This document shows, piece after piece, positions 22,258-33,982 of a stretch of 64,000 nt of DNA (its first letter is position 1; the number at the start of each line of letters is the position of its first letter). The DNA comes from Megascapheus bottae (lineage: Eukaryota; Chordata; Mammalia; Rodentia; Geomyidae). The stretch covers positions 1,736,001 to 1,800,000 of the forward strand of contig JANJXV010000191.1 in assembly GCA_024803745.1 (NCBI GenBank), in the 5' to 3' direction. The notes beneath the pieces are model-generated. The model was not told where the DNA came from, made no database searches, and saw nothing but the letters and a program-made list of their open reading frames with translations. The position numbers and the translations under genes are program-made.

Positions 22258-22462
22258 TCCTTTGATACTTTTTTCTGCCAGTCCTCGGTTTTGAACGCTA
22301 GGCCTTGATGCTGTCACTGAGCTTGAGCTTCTTGCATTCAGTAGTTTATTGCAGATAAGAGTCTCATGGAGTTTCTGTCCTGGGCTGGCTTTGAATTGTG
22401 ATCCTCAGATCTCAAACTCCTGAGTAGCTAGGATGACAGTCTTGAGCTACCAGTACCTGGTT
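22258..22462 (-). mobile_element. SINE, B1-ID composite
   Basis: It shows ctgccagtcctcggttttga, gcagataagagtctcatgga, gggctggctttgaattgtg and ctcctgagtagctaggatg. Confidence 0.85.
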
Positions 22463-24977
22463 CCTTTGCCTCTTTTACCCTTTTTTTGGCCCCACCACAG
22501 CCATGGTATCTACCTTCCTATGTTCTCCCCACCTTCCCCCAGACAGGAGTCTGACAGATGCTTTCCACCCACTTATTCATGTTCTCCTCTGTATTGGCTG
22601 ACAGCTAAGACATGCACTCACTTGTCTGGATGCCAAACACAAAGCCATGTGATTGTTTCTCAGTCTGGAACATCCTATCAGATTTATAGCACCACAGAGG
22701 GTCAGGTTGATGCTCCTCCAGGGCTTCTTAAATTGTTCTCATATTAATCCACAACACGTTTGTCATCACTTGTCCAGCTAATTCATGGACTAAAGCAGCA
22801 TTCCCTACAAACTTAGATCCCAATACCATGAGGACACTCAAGGGTGCATTAGGAGTGTGACCTGCAGGTGGATGTGAGCCTGTCTAAGTTGGAGGGGATT
22901 TCTCCACCACAGGAAATGGAATACAAATTTAGAATCTGCTTTCATGAGGTGACAATCTCTAGCAGATGTTCTTATCAAATGTGGCACTGCCTACTTCCAG
23001 CTTATAACATGGGTTGATGACCCAGCATAACAGAGAATGTATTCACCCCGGCCCAACACATAGGCTGGGACCCTGAACTTTCAGGTAGCATTTGGCTTTG
23101 AAGGTCATGAGATCTTAGTCTATAAATGATGAGCCCCCTCCCGTGAGGCATAGCAAACGGAGCCAAAGTGCAACCCAGTTAAGCACCAGATCAAGCTGCC
23201 CTTCTACAGTAGGGTATGGTTTGAAAACTGTGCATAGCTTCTGTTTGAAGCCAGTCCAGAAAGGAAAGTCCATGAAACCCTCATTTCCAGTTAACTGCCA
23301 AGAAAAAGCCAAAGATAGAGATGAAGCTCAAGAGAGCTAGAGAGCCATCTGAAAAGAATGGTTACACCCTGCAACATCCTCATTATCTGATCTTGAAAAC
23401 ATCTCTGCGTGCATCCCAGCATGCAGCCAGCATCTGGGAGTGACAGTGACCCCTGCGCCCATTGGCAATCTGCACTGTCTCTGACATCTGTAATGTGAAC
23501 CTCATTCTGTTGGGTTTGTGAATCAGTGTCAACCCTGCAGAAGGAACCAACTGTGCCCTAACTCCCACTGTCCCCTGGGGCCCCTAGCATTCCCCCATCT
23601 GCACCCCTCCTGTGGCTTCTGATCCTATGGAGCCCTCCTGCCCTGTCCAACACTCACATGAAGTGCATATTTCTTCTCCTGGGGCAACTTCTCCACAGAG
23701 AGTACATGACATGCCCACTCTCCAGGCACGGGGAGATCCTGCCAAAGTAGCAAATCAGTGATAAGGACATAAAGTGATGAATAGAATTTTAGATCCTGAT
23801 GGTAGACAGTCTGCAAAATCCAAGGGAGAATGGAATTGGAGGGGACGAGGGATCAGGATGTGGGCATGGAGCTTCCCTGCCAAGGGGGTGGGGGAAGTCA
23901 CAGGCTGGGGGATGCACAGGATGATCCATGGGCCATGGCATGGGGTGTCCTGATGGCTGAGCAGGTGACCTAACCCTAGATGGAGAGAAGCCACTGACTG
24001 TGGTAGCTAAGGAGAGATCTGTTCCATAGCTATCAGGCCACCCAGCATGGGAGCCATAACCACCCCTCACCCAGGTAGAGGCCAATGGTTCTCCAGGTGC
24101 TACTAACGTTGCCCCACCCCTAGCTCTGGGTACACGTGACATTCCCTCCACAAGGAGCAGGACTAAGTGAAGGATCAGGAAGCTGCCTATGGGCTTCAGA
24201 TGATGGCCAGGCTGTCACTACAGATGGCCTCAATCTGTCACCACCTTCCCCTGCCTCCATCATTCCTCCATCATGCCTCTCTACCTCCCACCCATTAACC
24301 TTGGAAACCAATGAACTGGGCTCTCATCATTCCTCTCATCTCTTCACTCACCTTGCCATGCGTCCATCCCTCTGTCACTTCCACCCCACACACATCCCAC
24401 CACCAGCCACCCTCTAGCTTATGAGGATCTTAGAGGAAGCTCTTGATGAAGGGCTTGTGACCACAAAACAGTTACTATCACCCGCTCCGGCCTGATCCAC
24501 CACAGAATAAGAACAGCCAAGCAGGCACACACTGCAGCAGAGTTGCTCTGCTGCCACTCTGATTTCTTCATTGCCAGGACTTGGCTCTCCTCAGCCTCTC
24601 AGCTCAGTAACCAGAACATTGTGCTTTCACAGAGCCATGGCTTCCAGTCTCCATGGACACAATGACATCAAGGTGATGCCAACTTCCCCATCTCTATATA
24701 CTTCTAACTATGGGATGGGAGCTGAGGTTCTCTTCTGTCACTCCATCCGCTAAGAGGCTCATGCAGATTTCTATCCTTTGCTCATCATGGTGACTCTTTG
24801 GTTAACAAGTCACTGCTGGGCATCCAGTTCACCACATATAGAACCCATACTCCAACACTTTTCTTAGAAGGACTGATGACTTTTAAATATTCTCTAGTTT
24901 CAAATTTCTAGTTCCTTCTCTCTTTCATTTATATATTTCCCTTCCTCACATCCTTCTCTTTTTTACCTTCCTTCTTT
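22463..24977. other. Repeat-poor, GC-richer stretch without a supported gene
   Basis: This is the longest repeat-poor stretch of the unit, with balanced base composition and a C-rich segment at 24000-24420. One plus-strand SINE fragment lies at about 23229-23310. Two minus-strand exon-like pieces with splice-site-like ends (23738-23658 and about 23562-23397) are discussed as a finding. I recognise no protein family here. Confidence 0.5.
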
Positions 24978-25192
24978 CATTCCTGGCCTTGAACTCAAAA
25001 CCTGGAGCTTTTTCTTAGCTTTTCTTTGCTCAAGGTAGCACTCTAGCTCTTGAGCCACAGCTCTACTTCAATCTTTGTTCTTGCTCTAAACTGGGAGTAT
25101 GAGTCTCATGCATTTTTCCCTTTGCTGGGTTGGTTTTAAACCACAATACTAAGATCAGGATCCTGAATATGCCTCGGATTACAGGTATTATC
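24978..25192 (-). mobile_element. SINE, B1-ID composite, old
   Basis: It contains ggccttgaactcaaaacctg, gctctagctcttgagcc-like text, gggttggttttaaaccac and ggattacaggtatt. Confidence 0.75.
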
Positions 25193-26136
25193 TAATCAAA
25201 ACAAATTCCTGATTTCTTTTTTAGACATAATTAGTTCTTTCAGGTGAGCCACCAGCCACTCATGCAAGAGCATTGCAGGATCCCAGCATTCATCTTGTCT
25301 CCAGTCTTATTCCATCCATCTCACAATGGTCATCTAAAACACCCTGCTGCATGCTTGAAGTCGCAAGGAACGTTCTCAACGCCATGAGAAGCCCCCTTAA
25401 GCTCTGCCTCAGACATGCCCAGCCCCCATCCCACTTCCACATGAGCATTTGATTAGGAGAAATTTCCTGAGTACATCATCATCTTTTCCTCACCATTCAA
25501 ATTTCATCTTTGGAGTCATTTCTCCCAGACAAAGAGGAACATGATCCATGGTTTGATAACAGCTCCAGCTTCATAGTCCCAGCCACCAACACCCCCCCCA
25601 TTACCCTGCCAGACACCTGAATTCAAGAACAATGTTTTCACTACCCCTGACTCTTATCAAATGTTTTAACTTATACAGTGCATTAAAATAATTTTACTAA
25701 ATGGAATAAACACATGGCATCAAGCTTCAGAATCTTTGCACCTGAACTTTTAGTGAATAACAGACACACCAGCATTTCTGTAGCCAACAGAAATCTTAGC
25801 TTTGAGATTTCAGCATTCCTGGTATCCAAGTTTGGATGTGCTAACACTGCCCTTAATGAGGCACTTCAACCACACAATCCCACAACAATCAATGTCATTT
25901 GACATTCACTGGTAGGTGGTGCTAGGAAAAAGACTGATGTGCCAACTCCATGCTGGCTTGACCTATGCCATCTTCAAACCTGGAGCAAGTGGGGCTCCTC
26001 TCTCCGTGACATCTTTTGTCTACTACCCCAGGAGGACCTTTACCTTGAGTCAAAATTATGAAGACTATCTCTACCAGCAAAGATTCCAGTGAGATGTGCC
26101 TACATGGATAAAGCTAAAATCTCACTAAAGTGAGGT
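25193..26136. other. Unique sequence, no gene seen
   Basis: Only short ORFs without recognisable similarity. It is present base by base in unit B (53538-54481). Confidence 0.5.
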
Positions 26137-26355
26137 TGTTGGCAGTGCTGGAGCCTGAACTCAGGGCCTGGGCACTAAGCATTTGTACTCAAGACTAGCC
26201 CTTTACCACTTGAGCCCAAACTCCATTCCCAGCTGTTTTTATTTTTGGTAGTAAGAATCTATCAGACTTTCCTGTTCTAGGTGACTTGGAACTTCCATAC
26301 TCAGATCTCAGCCTCCTGACCAGCCTGGATTAAAAGTGTGGATCAGCCATGCGCC
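26137..26355 (-). mobile_element. SINE, B1-ID composite, old
   Basis: It contains gagcctgaactcagggcctg, tagccctttaccacttgagc, gatctcagcctcctgac and aagtgtggatcagcc. Confidence 0.75.
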
Positions 26356-26742
26356 ACACCTGAGGACTTCTGCCAGCACATTTTTTCCCAAAAATTGGAA
26401 GAGGAAGATGAGGGAGGATTGGGCTCATCCTGACCTGCATATGAAGGAGAGCATCAGCCCGTGAAATTCATTCCCTGTTGTAGGCTGCTGGAGAAAAGGT
26501 AGCAAATAGGCACAGGCTGGCAGCAGATGCCACAGAACAACTTGTGACCAAGACTCCCAGAGCAGACCTCAGAATCGATGACAGAGTTGGATCTATCCAG
26601 TAACAGAGGCAGTGGTGACACCTGAAACTGCGCGTTTGAGCCTTTGCTGCTAGTAAACAGGGCCACCTATGTCTCAATGAGAAAGGTGAGATTTTGGTGG
26701 AGAAGGTGAGATTAAACATTATGTATCATGCAAGAAGACAGA
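26356..26742. other. Short unique stretch with a plus-strand open segment
   Basis: In unit B the matching stretch (54683-54949) is open for 88 codons. In A the frame is interrupted. I do not recognise it and treat it as a chance ORF. Confidence 0.4.
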
Positions 26743-27594
26743 CTATAAGGGGTCTTTTATTATTCCAAGTGAAATTTTGGATTTCCTCTTCTGTTTCTTT
26801 AAAGAATGACATTGGGATATTGATTGAAGATTGCCATTTTTACAATATTACTCCTTCCAAACCAGGAGCATAGGTTTTTGCATTTCCTCAGTTCTGCGTT
26901 AATTTCCTTCTCCAGGGTTTATAGTTCCATCAAAAAGGTGCTTTACATTCTAAGTTAATTCCTAGGTATTTTATTTTCTTTGATAGCAAAATGAGTTGCT
27001 ATCCTCATTCTTGCCTCATTCCTCTCGTTTCTTGGCATATAAGAAGGCAGTTGATATTGAAGGTTAATTTTATACCCTGCTACCTTACCAAAGTTTTATA
27101 TCAGCTCAAGCAGCTTCGGAGTAGAGACTATAGGGTTCTTTAAATACAGAATCATGTCATCTGTAAGGAGAGAAAGTTTCAGTTCCTCTTTCCCTTTTCC
27201 TCCTCACTCCAGTTAGAATGGCCAAGATCCAGAAATCTAATAACTTATGCTGGAGGGGATGTGGCCAGGAGGGATCACTACTACACTGTGGTGGGATTGC
27301 AAACTCGTTCAACCACTATTGAAAGCACTATGGCAGTATCCCAAAAAGACTAAACATTGAGCTCCCCTGTGATCCAGCAATTTCACTACTTGCCAATCGT
27401 CCAGATAGGACATACTAAATTCACTAGAACAATAACATTTATCACAGCACTATTTACTATAGCAAAGGTATGGAACCAACCCAGATGCCCGTCAGTTGAT
27501 GAGTAGATCAAATATGGTATTTTTACACAATGGAATTCTGTGCTTCTGTCAGAAAGAATGACATAGACGAATTAGTAAGGAAATAGAAAGACTG
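26743..27594 (+). mobile_element. 5'-inverted (twin-primed) L1 fragment
   Basis: 26743-27197 is L1 reverse-transcriptase sequence on the minus strand (ggtcttttattattcc, gaatgacattggg, catgtcatctg). From about 27207 the sequence switches to plus-strand ORF2 C-terminal sequence (ccagttagaatggcc, gcaaactcgttcaaccac, aaccaacccagatgccc). This head-to-head order is the classic signature of twin priming. A lacks about 30 bp present in B near 26831. No clear poly(A) tail remains before the TC tract. Confidence 0.8.
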
Positions 27595-27610
27595 TAAAGT
27601 TTCGAAATTA

Positions 27611-27727
27611 GTTTCTGTCTCCTTCTCTATCTCTGTACAATTTAGAAGTTCCTGTTTCTCTCACTTTCTGTCTCTTTTCTCTTTTTCTCTCTCTTTCTGT
27701 CTCTCTCTGTCTCTCTCTTTCTCTCTC

Positions 27728-27763
<36 letters not shown>

Positions 27764-27788
27764 TCTCTCTCTCTCTCTCTCTCTCTCA
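27611..27788. repeat. (TC)n low-complexity tract
   Basis: Imperfect TC/TTC/TCTG repeats end in a nearly pure TC run broken by cacactc. The B counterpart (55986-56161) has a longer pure run. Confidence 0.95.
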
Positions 27789-27958
27789 TCCTTAGGCTTG
27801 AACTCAGGGACTGAGCTACTTTTGCTCAAGGTTAGCACTCTACCATTTGGACCACAGTGCTGCTTCTGGCTTGCTCTTTTCACGTAGTATTGAGGAATCT
27901 AACCCAGGCCTTCATCCTTGATAGGTTAGCACTCTACCACTAAGCCACACAGTCAGCT
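27789..27958 (-). mobile_element. SINE, tRNA/ID-like dimer
   Basis: It contains aggcttgaactcagggactg, gttagcactctaccatttgg and ggttagcactctaccactaag. It abuts the last degenerate zinc finger. Confidence 0.8.
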
Positions 27959-27959
27959 T

Positions 27960-30175
27960 TTAGAGGTTTCTGACAAAGGTTTTCCTACATGCTATTATTT
28001 CTTCTGTGAGTGCTCTTAATGCTTGCTGAAGGTTGACTTTGTTTAGAAGACTTACCCTAATGCTCCCATATACAGAGATTCTATATATAGCTAAATGTTT
28101 TTCATTACTCAGAATTTCTCTATTGTGTATGTTCTGAAATGTACTGAAGACTGACTTCTGATTAAAAGTCATTGCACATTTGTTCTATTCATTAGTTTTC
28201 TTTTCTTCTATGGGAATCAGGTTTGTGATGAACACAGAAGTATGCCTTCCAGGTCAAACACTTTCCACATTTGTAATATTCATAAGGTTTTTCTCTCCTA
28301 TGTGCATTTTATACTTAGTCATGCGTTCATGATGGATTTTTCATATTCTTATATTCATACGATTTTTATCCTGTGTCTGTGTGGTATCATGCAAACTCAA
28401 CTATGAGTTCTTCAAAAAAATTTCCCTTTCATTTTATTCATAGGATTCTATCCTGTGGGTGTTTAGTGATAAATCTTGACTTGTGCCTTCTGGGGAAAAG
28501 ACTGAACATTTGCTACATTCATTAAGGGTTTTATCTTGTGTTGGTTCTGTGACACAAGCTGAGTTTTCTTCCACAGACTAAAAAGTCTTTCCTATTTATT
28601 ACATTGCTAAGGCTTCTCATATGTGTGAACTCTCTTACGCTTCCTGAAGGGTGAATACTGCACGAAAGACTTTCAACTCTGGTTATATTCCTAAGGCTTC
28701 TAATATGTGTGAATTCTGTTATGCCTCCTGTAATGTGACTTCCATCTGAAGGTCTTACCACATTTGATGCACTCGTACAGTTTCTCTCCTGTGTGTGTTC
28801 TCTGATGCAATTTGAGGGAAGACTTCCATTTGAAAGACATTCCACATCGGTTACATTCATAAGGTTTTTCTCCTGTTTGAATTGTCTTATGCATGTTGAG
28901 GTTTGGCTTCTGTGTGAAGGACTTTCCACATATGTTACACTCATAAGGTGTTTCTCCTGAGTATATTCTCTGATGAACATGGAGTTTTACCTTCCATTTG
29001 AAAGACTTTCCGCATTCACTACATGCATAAGTTTTCTCTCCTGTGTGTTTTCTATAATGCCCATCAAGATATGACTTCCACTTCAAGGTCTTTCCACATT
29101 TGTTGCACACATAAGGTTTCTCTCCTGTGTGTGTTCTTTGACGCAATTTGAGGGAAGATTTCTGTCGGAAAGACTTTACACATTGGTTACATTCATAAGC
29201 TTTCACTCCTGTGTGTATTCTCTGATGAACACGAAGTTTTCCCTTCCCTTGGAAAGACTTTCCACATTCATTACACTTATAAGATTTCTCTCCTGTGTGT
29301 GTTATTTGATGAACTCGAAGGTGTATCTTCTGGGTGAAAGACTTTTCTCATTTGTTACATTCATAAGGTTTCTCTTCTGTGTGTCTTCTCTGGTGCAAAG
29401 TGAGGTATGATTTCAGTCTAAAAGTCTTCCCACATTTATCCCATTCATAAGATTTCTCTTCTGTGTGAGATCTCTGATGTGTGCTGAGAGCTGAATTCTG
29501 GGCAGAAATTTTATTACGTTCCTCATATTCATAAGGTTTGTCTTCTCTTGGAGATCGAGGTTGGAGCGTCAGGTCTGACTTCTCAGAAATTAATTTTCAC
29601 ACTTGATGTACGCATCACATATCTCAGGATATTTGCTCTGAGGTATTGTAAGGCGTATTTCATTACTGAAAGATTTCTCACATTCACTACATGTATGAGG
29701 AGTCTCTCCTGTGTACATTTTCAGATGTGTAGTGATGGTCGGTGTTAAGTACAATATTTTTCATCACACGGTACATTTAGCAGTTTTCCTCCCTCCCTGA
29801 AGAATTTCTTGGGCAGGGAGAACAGAATTATGATACTGCAGATCTTTTGGACTGTCACAATCATGAATAAAATGCTCTGAATATCCGATGGATTTTTAAG
29901 AACAGGAGACATACGAGATCTATATGCAGCATGCATCTCATCAGGCTTAGGAGACAGAAGCATGTTCTGACACTTAATGAACTCCTCAGTCCTCACCCCT
30001 AAGTTGTTACCGTTATTACTAATCAGCTCTAGATTATGTGTAGAGCTCAAATTTAAAGTTCTTTCAAATCTCACATTTTCCTCCACTTCGATACTACTTG
30101 CAACTGCTACTTCACGTAGACATTCATGTGGACTTTCCTGGCAAGTCTTGAACACATTTTCCATTACCTGGACAT
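27960..30175 (-). pseudogene. KRAB-ZNF zinc-finger exon, unit A (disabled)
   Basis: The exon starts after a tttag acceptor at 30175, in phase with the KRAB B-like exon, and reads DVQVMENVFKTCQESPHEC. A linker of about 130 codons leads into a C2H2 array with TGEKPYxC-type linkers. The best-preserved fingers lie at 29349-28700, and degenerate ones continue to about 27960 (for example NKCAMTFNQKSVF). KRAB zinc-finger proteins bind DNA through the fingers and recruit TRIM28, usually to silence retroelements. Lesions are a 1-bp deletion near 29896 (A only), two adjacent TGA codons at 29766-29761 (shared), Cys-to-TGA at 29350-29348 (A only), and several fingers with zinc ligands changed (His to Tyr, His to Gln). 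Confidence 0.9.
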
Positions 30176-30580
30176 CTAAAATGAGTCATGGAAAAAAAGA
30201 CACAAACATACATGAGATACAAATATTCCTTACTGTAAAGGTAATGACTTTACTTTCCCATCCTAAGTGTTAGATATTTTAAAATATAAAAGTGGAAATT
30301 GATTTGTGAGAAATATATGCTTTTCTCCCTAACCTATTAAGAAAATGATATTTTACAATGACCAATAATGTTTTTCTGTGTTTTAGTTCTCTTTTTATAT
30401 CACAGGAAATATTTATTGAAATTACCCATCTATGTATTGCTACAGTTTTAAGCTGAGTACTAACTATAGCATACCTGCAGCTGCTTTTTTTTGAAATACT
30501 GTTTTGTTTATACATTGAGGAATAGCTGCCTTTCTTTTATTTTTGAGAAATAATCTAAATATTGTGCTGTTTGCATCTTT

Positions 30581-30775
30581 TTAAAACTTTCTTCTCTTTT
30601 CTTTTCTTTTTTTTTTTTGTAGTTCATAGGCCTTGGCCCTGTCCCTGAACACTTCAGCAGAAGACTATAACCCCTATCCTTGAGCTACAGCCCCACATAC
30701 TCTTTTCTAGAGTTAACTACAGATAAGAGTCTCAGGTCCTGAGTAGCAGATAGGATTACCTTAGCCAGTTTCAAT
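30581..30775 (-). mobile_element. SINE, B1-ID composite, old
   Basis: It contains ggccttggccctgtccctga, acagataagagtctcag and gcagataggattacc. The T-rich run at 30590-30620 matches its poly(A). Confidence 0.7.
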
Positions 30776-31107
30776 GCGGTTTGCTTATTAACCATTAAGT
30801 GAGGAACACGAATTTTTCTAGATTCAGCGGCCACAAGTTTGGTGTATATGTCTGTTTGCCTTTGATCCAAGCAAGAATGATTCTTGAGAGTAAGGACTTA
30901 CACCTATATCCCTTCAGTTACAACTTCTCACTAAAGTCTCAATTTAGGTATTTGTGGGAATTTTGAAATTTGTTTCTTTCCATTTGAAATCTTATAAAAA
31001 TTCCTTTTCTAACACTCCTGTCCCTCAGAACCATGGAAGACCAGAAAATCCCCAGCTCATTGTCTAGTTAATTTTCTTATGTTGATTGAAACTTTGTTGT
31101 TTTAATT

Positions 31108-31283
31108 TTCCTTCCATTCCTGGGTTTAAACTTAAGACCTAACCACTGTCCTTGGGTTTTCTCAAGACTAGAACCCTACCAATGAAGTCATTACTTCTGG
31201 CTTTTTCTATGTATGTGGTAATAAGGAATCAAACCTGTGTCTTTGTGCATGCTAGGCAAGCACTCTACCACTAGGCTCAATTT
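31108..31283 (-). mobile_element. SINE, tRNA/ID-like dimer
   Basis: It contains ttcctgggtttaaacttaag, tttctatgtatgtggtaat and tgctaggcaagcactctacc. Confidence 0.75.
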
Positions 31284-31422
31284 CTGGTGGAAAGATCTGG
31301 TTCTGAATACCAGTCTCTTCCTACCAGCAAAAAGATATTATCCTTATCAGAGAATAATGCCCTGACTTATTCCTTGTTTGCTCAATCATTTATAGTCTTA
31401 GTTTTAAAGAAATGAAAGATCA

Positions 31423-31485
31423 ATCTTTCTTTCTTTCTTTCTTTCTTTCTTCCTTTCCTTCCTTCCCTCTTTCTTCCCTCTTTCT

Positions 31486-31544
<59 letters not shown>
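31423..31544. repeat. (TTTC)n microsatellite
   Basis: About 120 bp of tttc/ttcc repeats with interruptions. The B copy (59797-59852) is about half as long and pure. Confidence 0.95.
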
Positions 31545-31545
<1 letters not shown>

Positions 31546-31775
31546 GTTTTGTAGTCATGGGACTTGAATTCTAGACCTGGCTGTTCTTCCTGAGCTCTTC
31601 AGCTCAAGGCTACTGCCCTATGTCTTTAGCCTCAACCCTACTTCTCATTTTCTATTGGTTCATTGGAGAGAAGAGTCTAAGGTGCTTTTGTGTTAGGTCA
31701 GTCTTTGAACCTTGATCCTCAGATCTCAGCCTCCTAAGTAGCTAGGATTACAGGCATGAGCTACGGGCTCATGGC
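31546..31775 (-). mobile_element. SINE, B1-ID composite
   Basis: It contains gggacttgaattctagacctgg, agctcttcagctcaaggctac, tcagcctcctaagtagctagg and tacaggcatgagc. The adjoining TTTC tract probably grew from its poly(A) tail. Confidence 0.85.
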
Positions 31776-31869
31776 TTTCTCATTTTATTTTGTTTCACAG
31801 TGATTTCTACAGAGAAATCTAACTTTAACTCTACTGCCACATAGAATTCGTCATATCACCCTATGATTC

Positions 31870-32045
31870 TTGGTGCCGGGGGTTTGGGCTAGCATGCACA
31901 AAGACCTGGTTCAGTTCCTTGGTACTACATACAAAGAAAAAGCCAGAAGTGGTGCTATGACTCAAGAAGTAGAGAGCTAGCCTTGAGAAAACCCAAGGAC
32001 CATGTTCAGTCCCTGAGACCAGGCATAGGATTGGGAAAAGAAAAT
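31870..32045 (+). mobile_element. SINE, tRNA/ID-like dimer
   Basis: It contains gcatgcacaaagacctggttc, agaagtggtgctatgactc and gccttgagaaaacccaaggac. Confidence 0.75.
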
Positions 32046-32188
32046 GATTCTTGATTCATTCACAAAGAATTCCATAGGTTCCACACAGGATTTAGGGTAA
32101 CTAAGAATATTATTGCTCAGTACATCACAACATGAGCTTACCAATGGGGCTCAGGCTCCAACATCAATATGAAGATGCATTCACTCAC

Positions 32189-32278
32189 CTGTGATATTCT
32201 TGTCAGAGGAATTTCCTATCCAGAGTTCTGCACAGTGCTCTAGCTTGTCAATTAATACAGGTTTGGGAACACATGGAC
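32189..32278 (-). CDS. KRAB B-like exon, unit A
   Basis: A 90-bp minus-strand exon between an acceptor (ttacag) and a GTGAGT donor. In phase with the KRAB A exon it encodes PCVPKPVLIDKLEHCAELW and on to SSDKNIT. The KP-LI-KLE-AELW pattern is typical of the exon after the KRAB A box in zinc-finger genes. It has no stop. The length is a multiple of three, keeping the frame into the zinc-finger exon. Confidence 0.85.
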
Positions 32279-32409
32279 CTGTAAATTAGAAAGAGTAGAG
32301 AATTATTGCTTATGCTGTGTCATCATTGCTTTAAGTTCACAGACATCCTACTCACAAGTTATCTATTAAATCTTTTTTCTCATTTCTCACTGGCTCCATG
32401 GTTGACTTT

Positions 32410-32705
32410 TCCCCAGCTCTGGATTCATTTTGTATGGGATAAACTTAGCTGTCTTGCTCAAGGCTAGAAAAATACCAGTTTGAGTCCCAGCTCCACTAAC
32501 ATGCATAGGTCTTCATGCATGCTAGGCAAGCACTCAACCACAAAGTCAAACTCTTGACACTCCACTAACATTTTTGAGGGGTTACTTGGAGTTATAGAGT
32601 TTCATGGCAATTTTTATGCCATTGCTGGCTTCAAATTAGAATTCTTAGATTTCTTCCTCCTGAATATTTTAAGATTACAGGCATGAAACATTGCACCTAG
32701 TGCCA
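32410..32705 (-). mobile_element. Two old minus-strand SINEs in the KRAB intron
   Basis: A tRNA/ID dimer (32410-32560, tgctaggcaagcactcaacc) is followed by a B1-like remnant (32565-32705, agattacaggcatgaaac). Confidence 0.7.
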
Positions 32706-32955
32706 GGTTTCCATTATAAACTCACTGTTTAGTGATTTGTAGATCCTATTTCCAATAATGATATATATTCTATTCTGGATGGTTTATCCACTTACAATTA
32801 CTGTGTAAGTTTGGAATGTCGTCTCCATTAGAGGAAACATAATTTAGAACTGTTGTCAAAGTATCCTGAAGGTATCCTGAAGAATGAGTACAAAATTACC
32901 TTAGATTTTCTTTAGAAAGTAATGATACTTCTCAGGGCCTGGAATCTTTCATTTA

Positions 32956-33195
<240 letters not shown>

Positions 33196-33289
33196 TTAGC
33201 ACTGAGTTATAAACACACCATGTCTGGAATTTTATTCTTTTTTTGTTGGAATTGTATTCCTTTACTTAAATGTTTAGACTTACTATTGA

Positions 33290-33500
33290 CCTGAAAAGCT
33301 TAGGGATGGTGCCTAGGCCCAGAGTTCAAGTCCCAAGACCCACAAAAAAATAACAAGGCAAGCCAGGTGTTGGTGGCTCACGCCTGTCATCCTAGCTACT
33401 CAGGAGACTGAGATCTGAGGACCATGGTTCAAAGCCAGCCTGGCACAAAATTCCATGAGACTCCTTTCCAATTACCCACCATAAAATGTTTAATGGCTTG
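33290..33500 (+). mobile_element. SINE fragments: ID-like tail then B1-like head
   Basis: 33293-33350 has ggtgcctaggcccagagttcaagtc-like sequence and an A-rich tail. 33355-33490 begins gccaggtgttggtggctcacgcc and continues ctactcaggagactgagatc and ttcaaagccagcctgg, showing the 7SL/B1 origin clearly. Confidence 0.85.
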
Positions 33501-33734
33501 TGGCATTTCATGGTAGAGCAATTGTGGTATCAAAAAAATAAGTCAGGGGAGTAGATTTAGGTTATAAATGGAATTATTCCATTGAAAAGGAACTACATTA
33601 TATGATGACATATGCTGATACTGAGAGAATATTGCAAAATCTTAGGGTATCAAGTAATAATACTGTGAAGTACACCAAGAATGTTAATGTTCTATGGCTG
33701 GCATAATAATCACTTGGGGAAGAAATTTTTTTTC

Positions 33735-33982
33735 TTTTGTTTGGCTGGGGGATTTGTAAGGCTTGAACTCTGGGCCTGGGCACTGTTCCTGAGCTCTTCA
33801 ACTCAAGGCTATCACCCCACCTATGAAGCCACAGTGCTATTTCACATATTCTAGTGGTTAACTGTCGATGAGAGTCTCATAGACTTTCTAATGCCCAGGC
33901 TGGCTTTGAACCAAATCTTTTGGTATCAGCCTGATATCTGAGTAGCTAGGATTACAGGTATAAGGCACTGCACCTGGCAAGA
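33735..33982 (-). mobile_element. SINE, B1-ID composite
   Basis: It contains ggcttgaactctgggcctgg, gctcttcaactcaaggctatc, gatgagagtctcatagact and gagtagctaggattacag. Confidence 0.85.

Larger units (their letters stand above)
30176..32188 (-). other. Intron between KRAB B-like and zinc-finger exons, SINE-rich
   Basis: No coding sequence was found. It holds SINEs at 30581-30775, 31108-31283, 31546-31775 and 31870-32045 and a (TTTC)n tract. It is bounded by a GT donor at 32188 and an AG acceptor at 30176-30177 on the minus strand. Confidence 0.65.

Noticed and set aside
23115..23312. Minus-strand open piece starting after a good acceptor (cttggcag)
   Set aside because: The sequence from the acceptor on is a SINE fragment (ttaactgg, catggactttcc, ctggcttcaaac), so the splice-like site is incidental.
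28531..28980. 149-codon minus-strand ORF overlapping the zinc-finger array
   Set aside because: It is the array read in a wrong frame. Repeating finger codons keep alternative frames open by chance.
29129..29410. Plus-strand ORFs opposite the zinc fingers
   Set aside because: They are antisense shadows of the repeated finger linkers.
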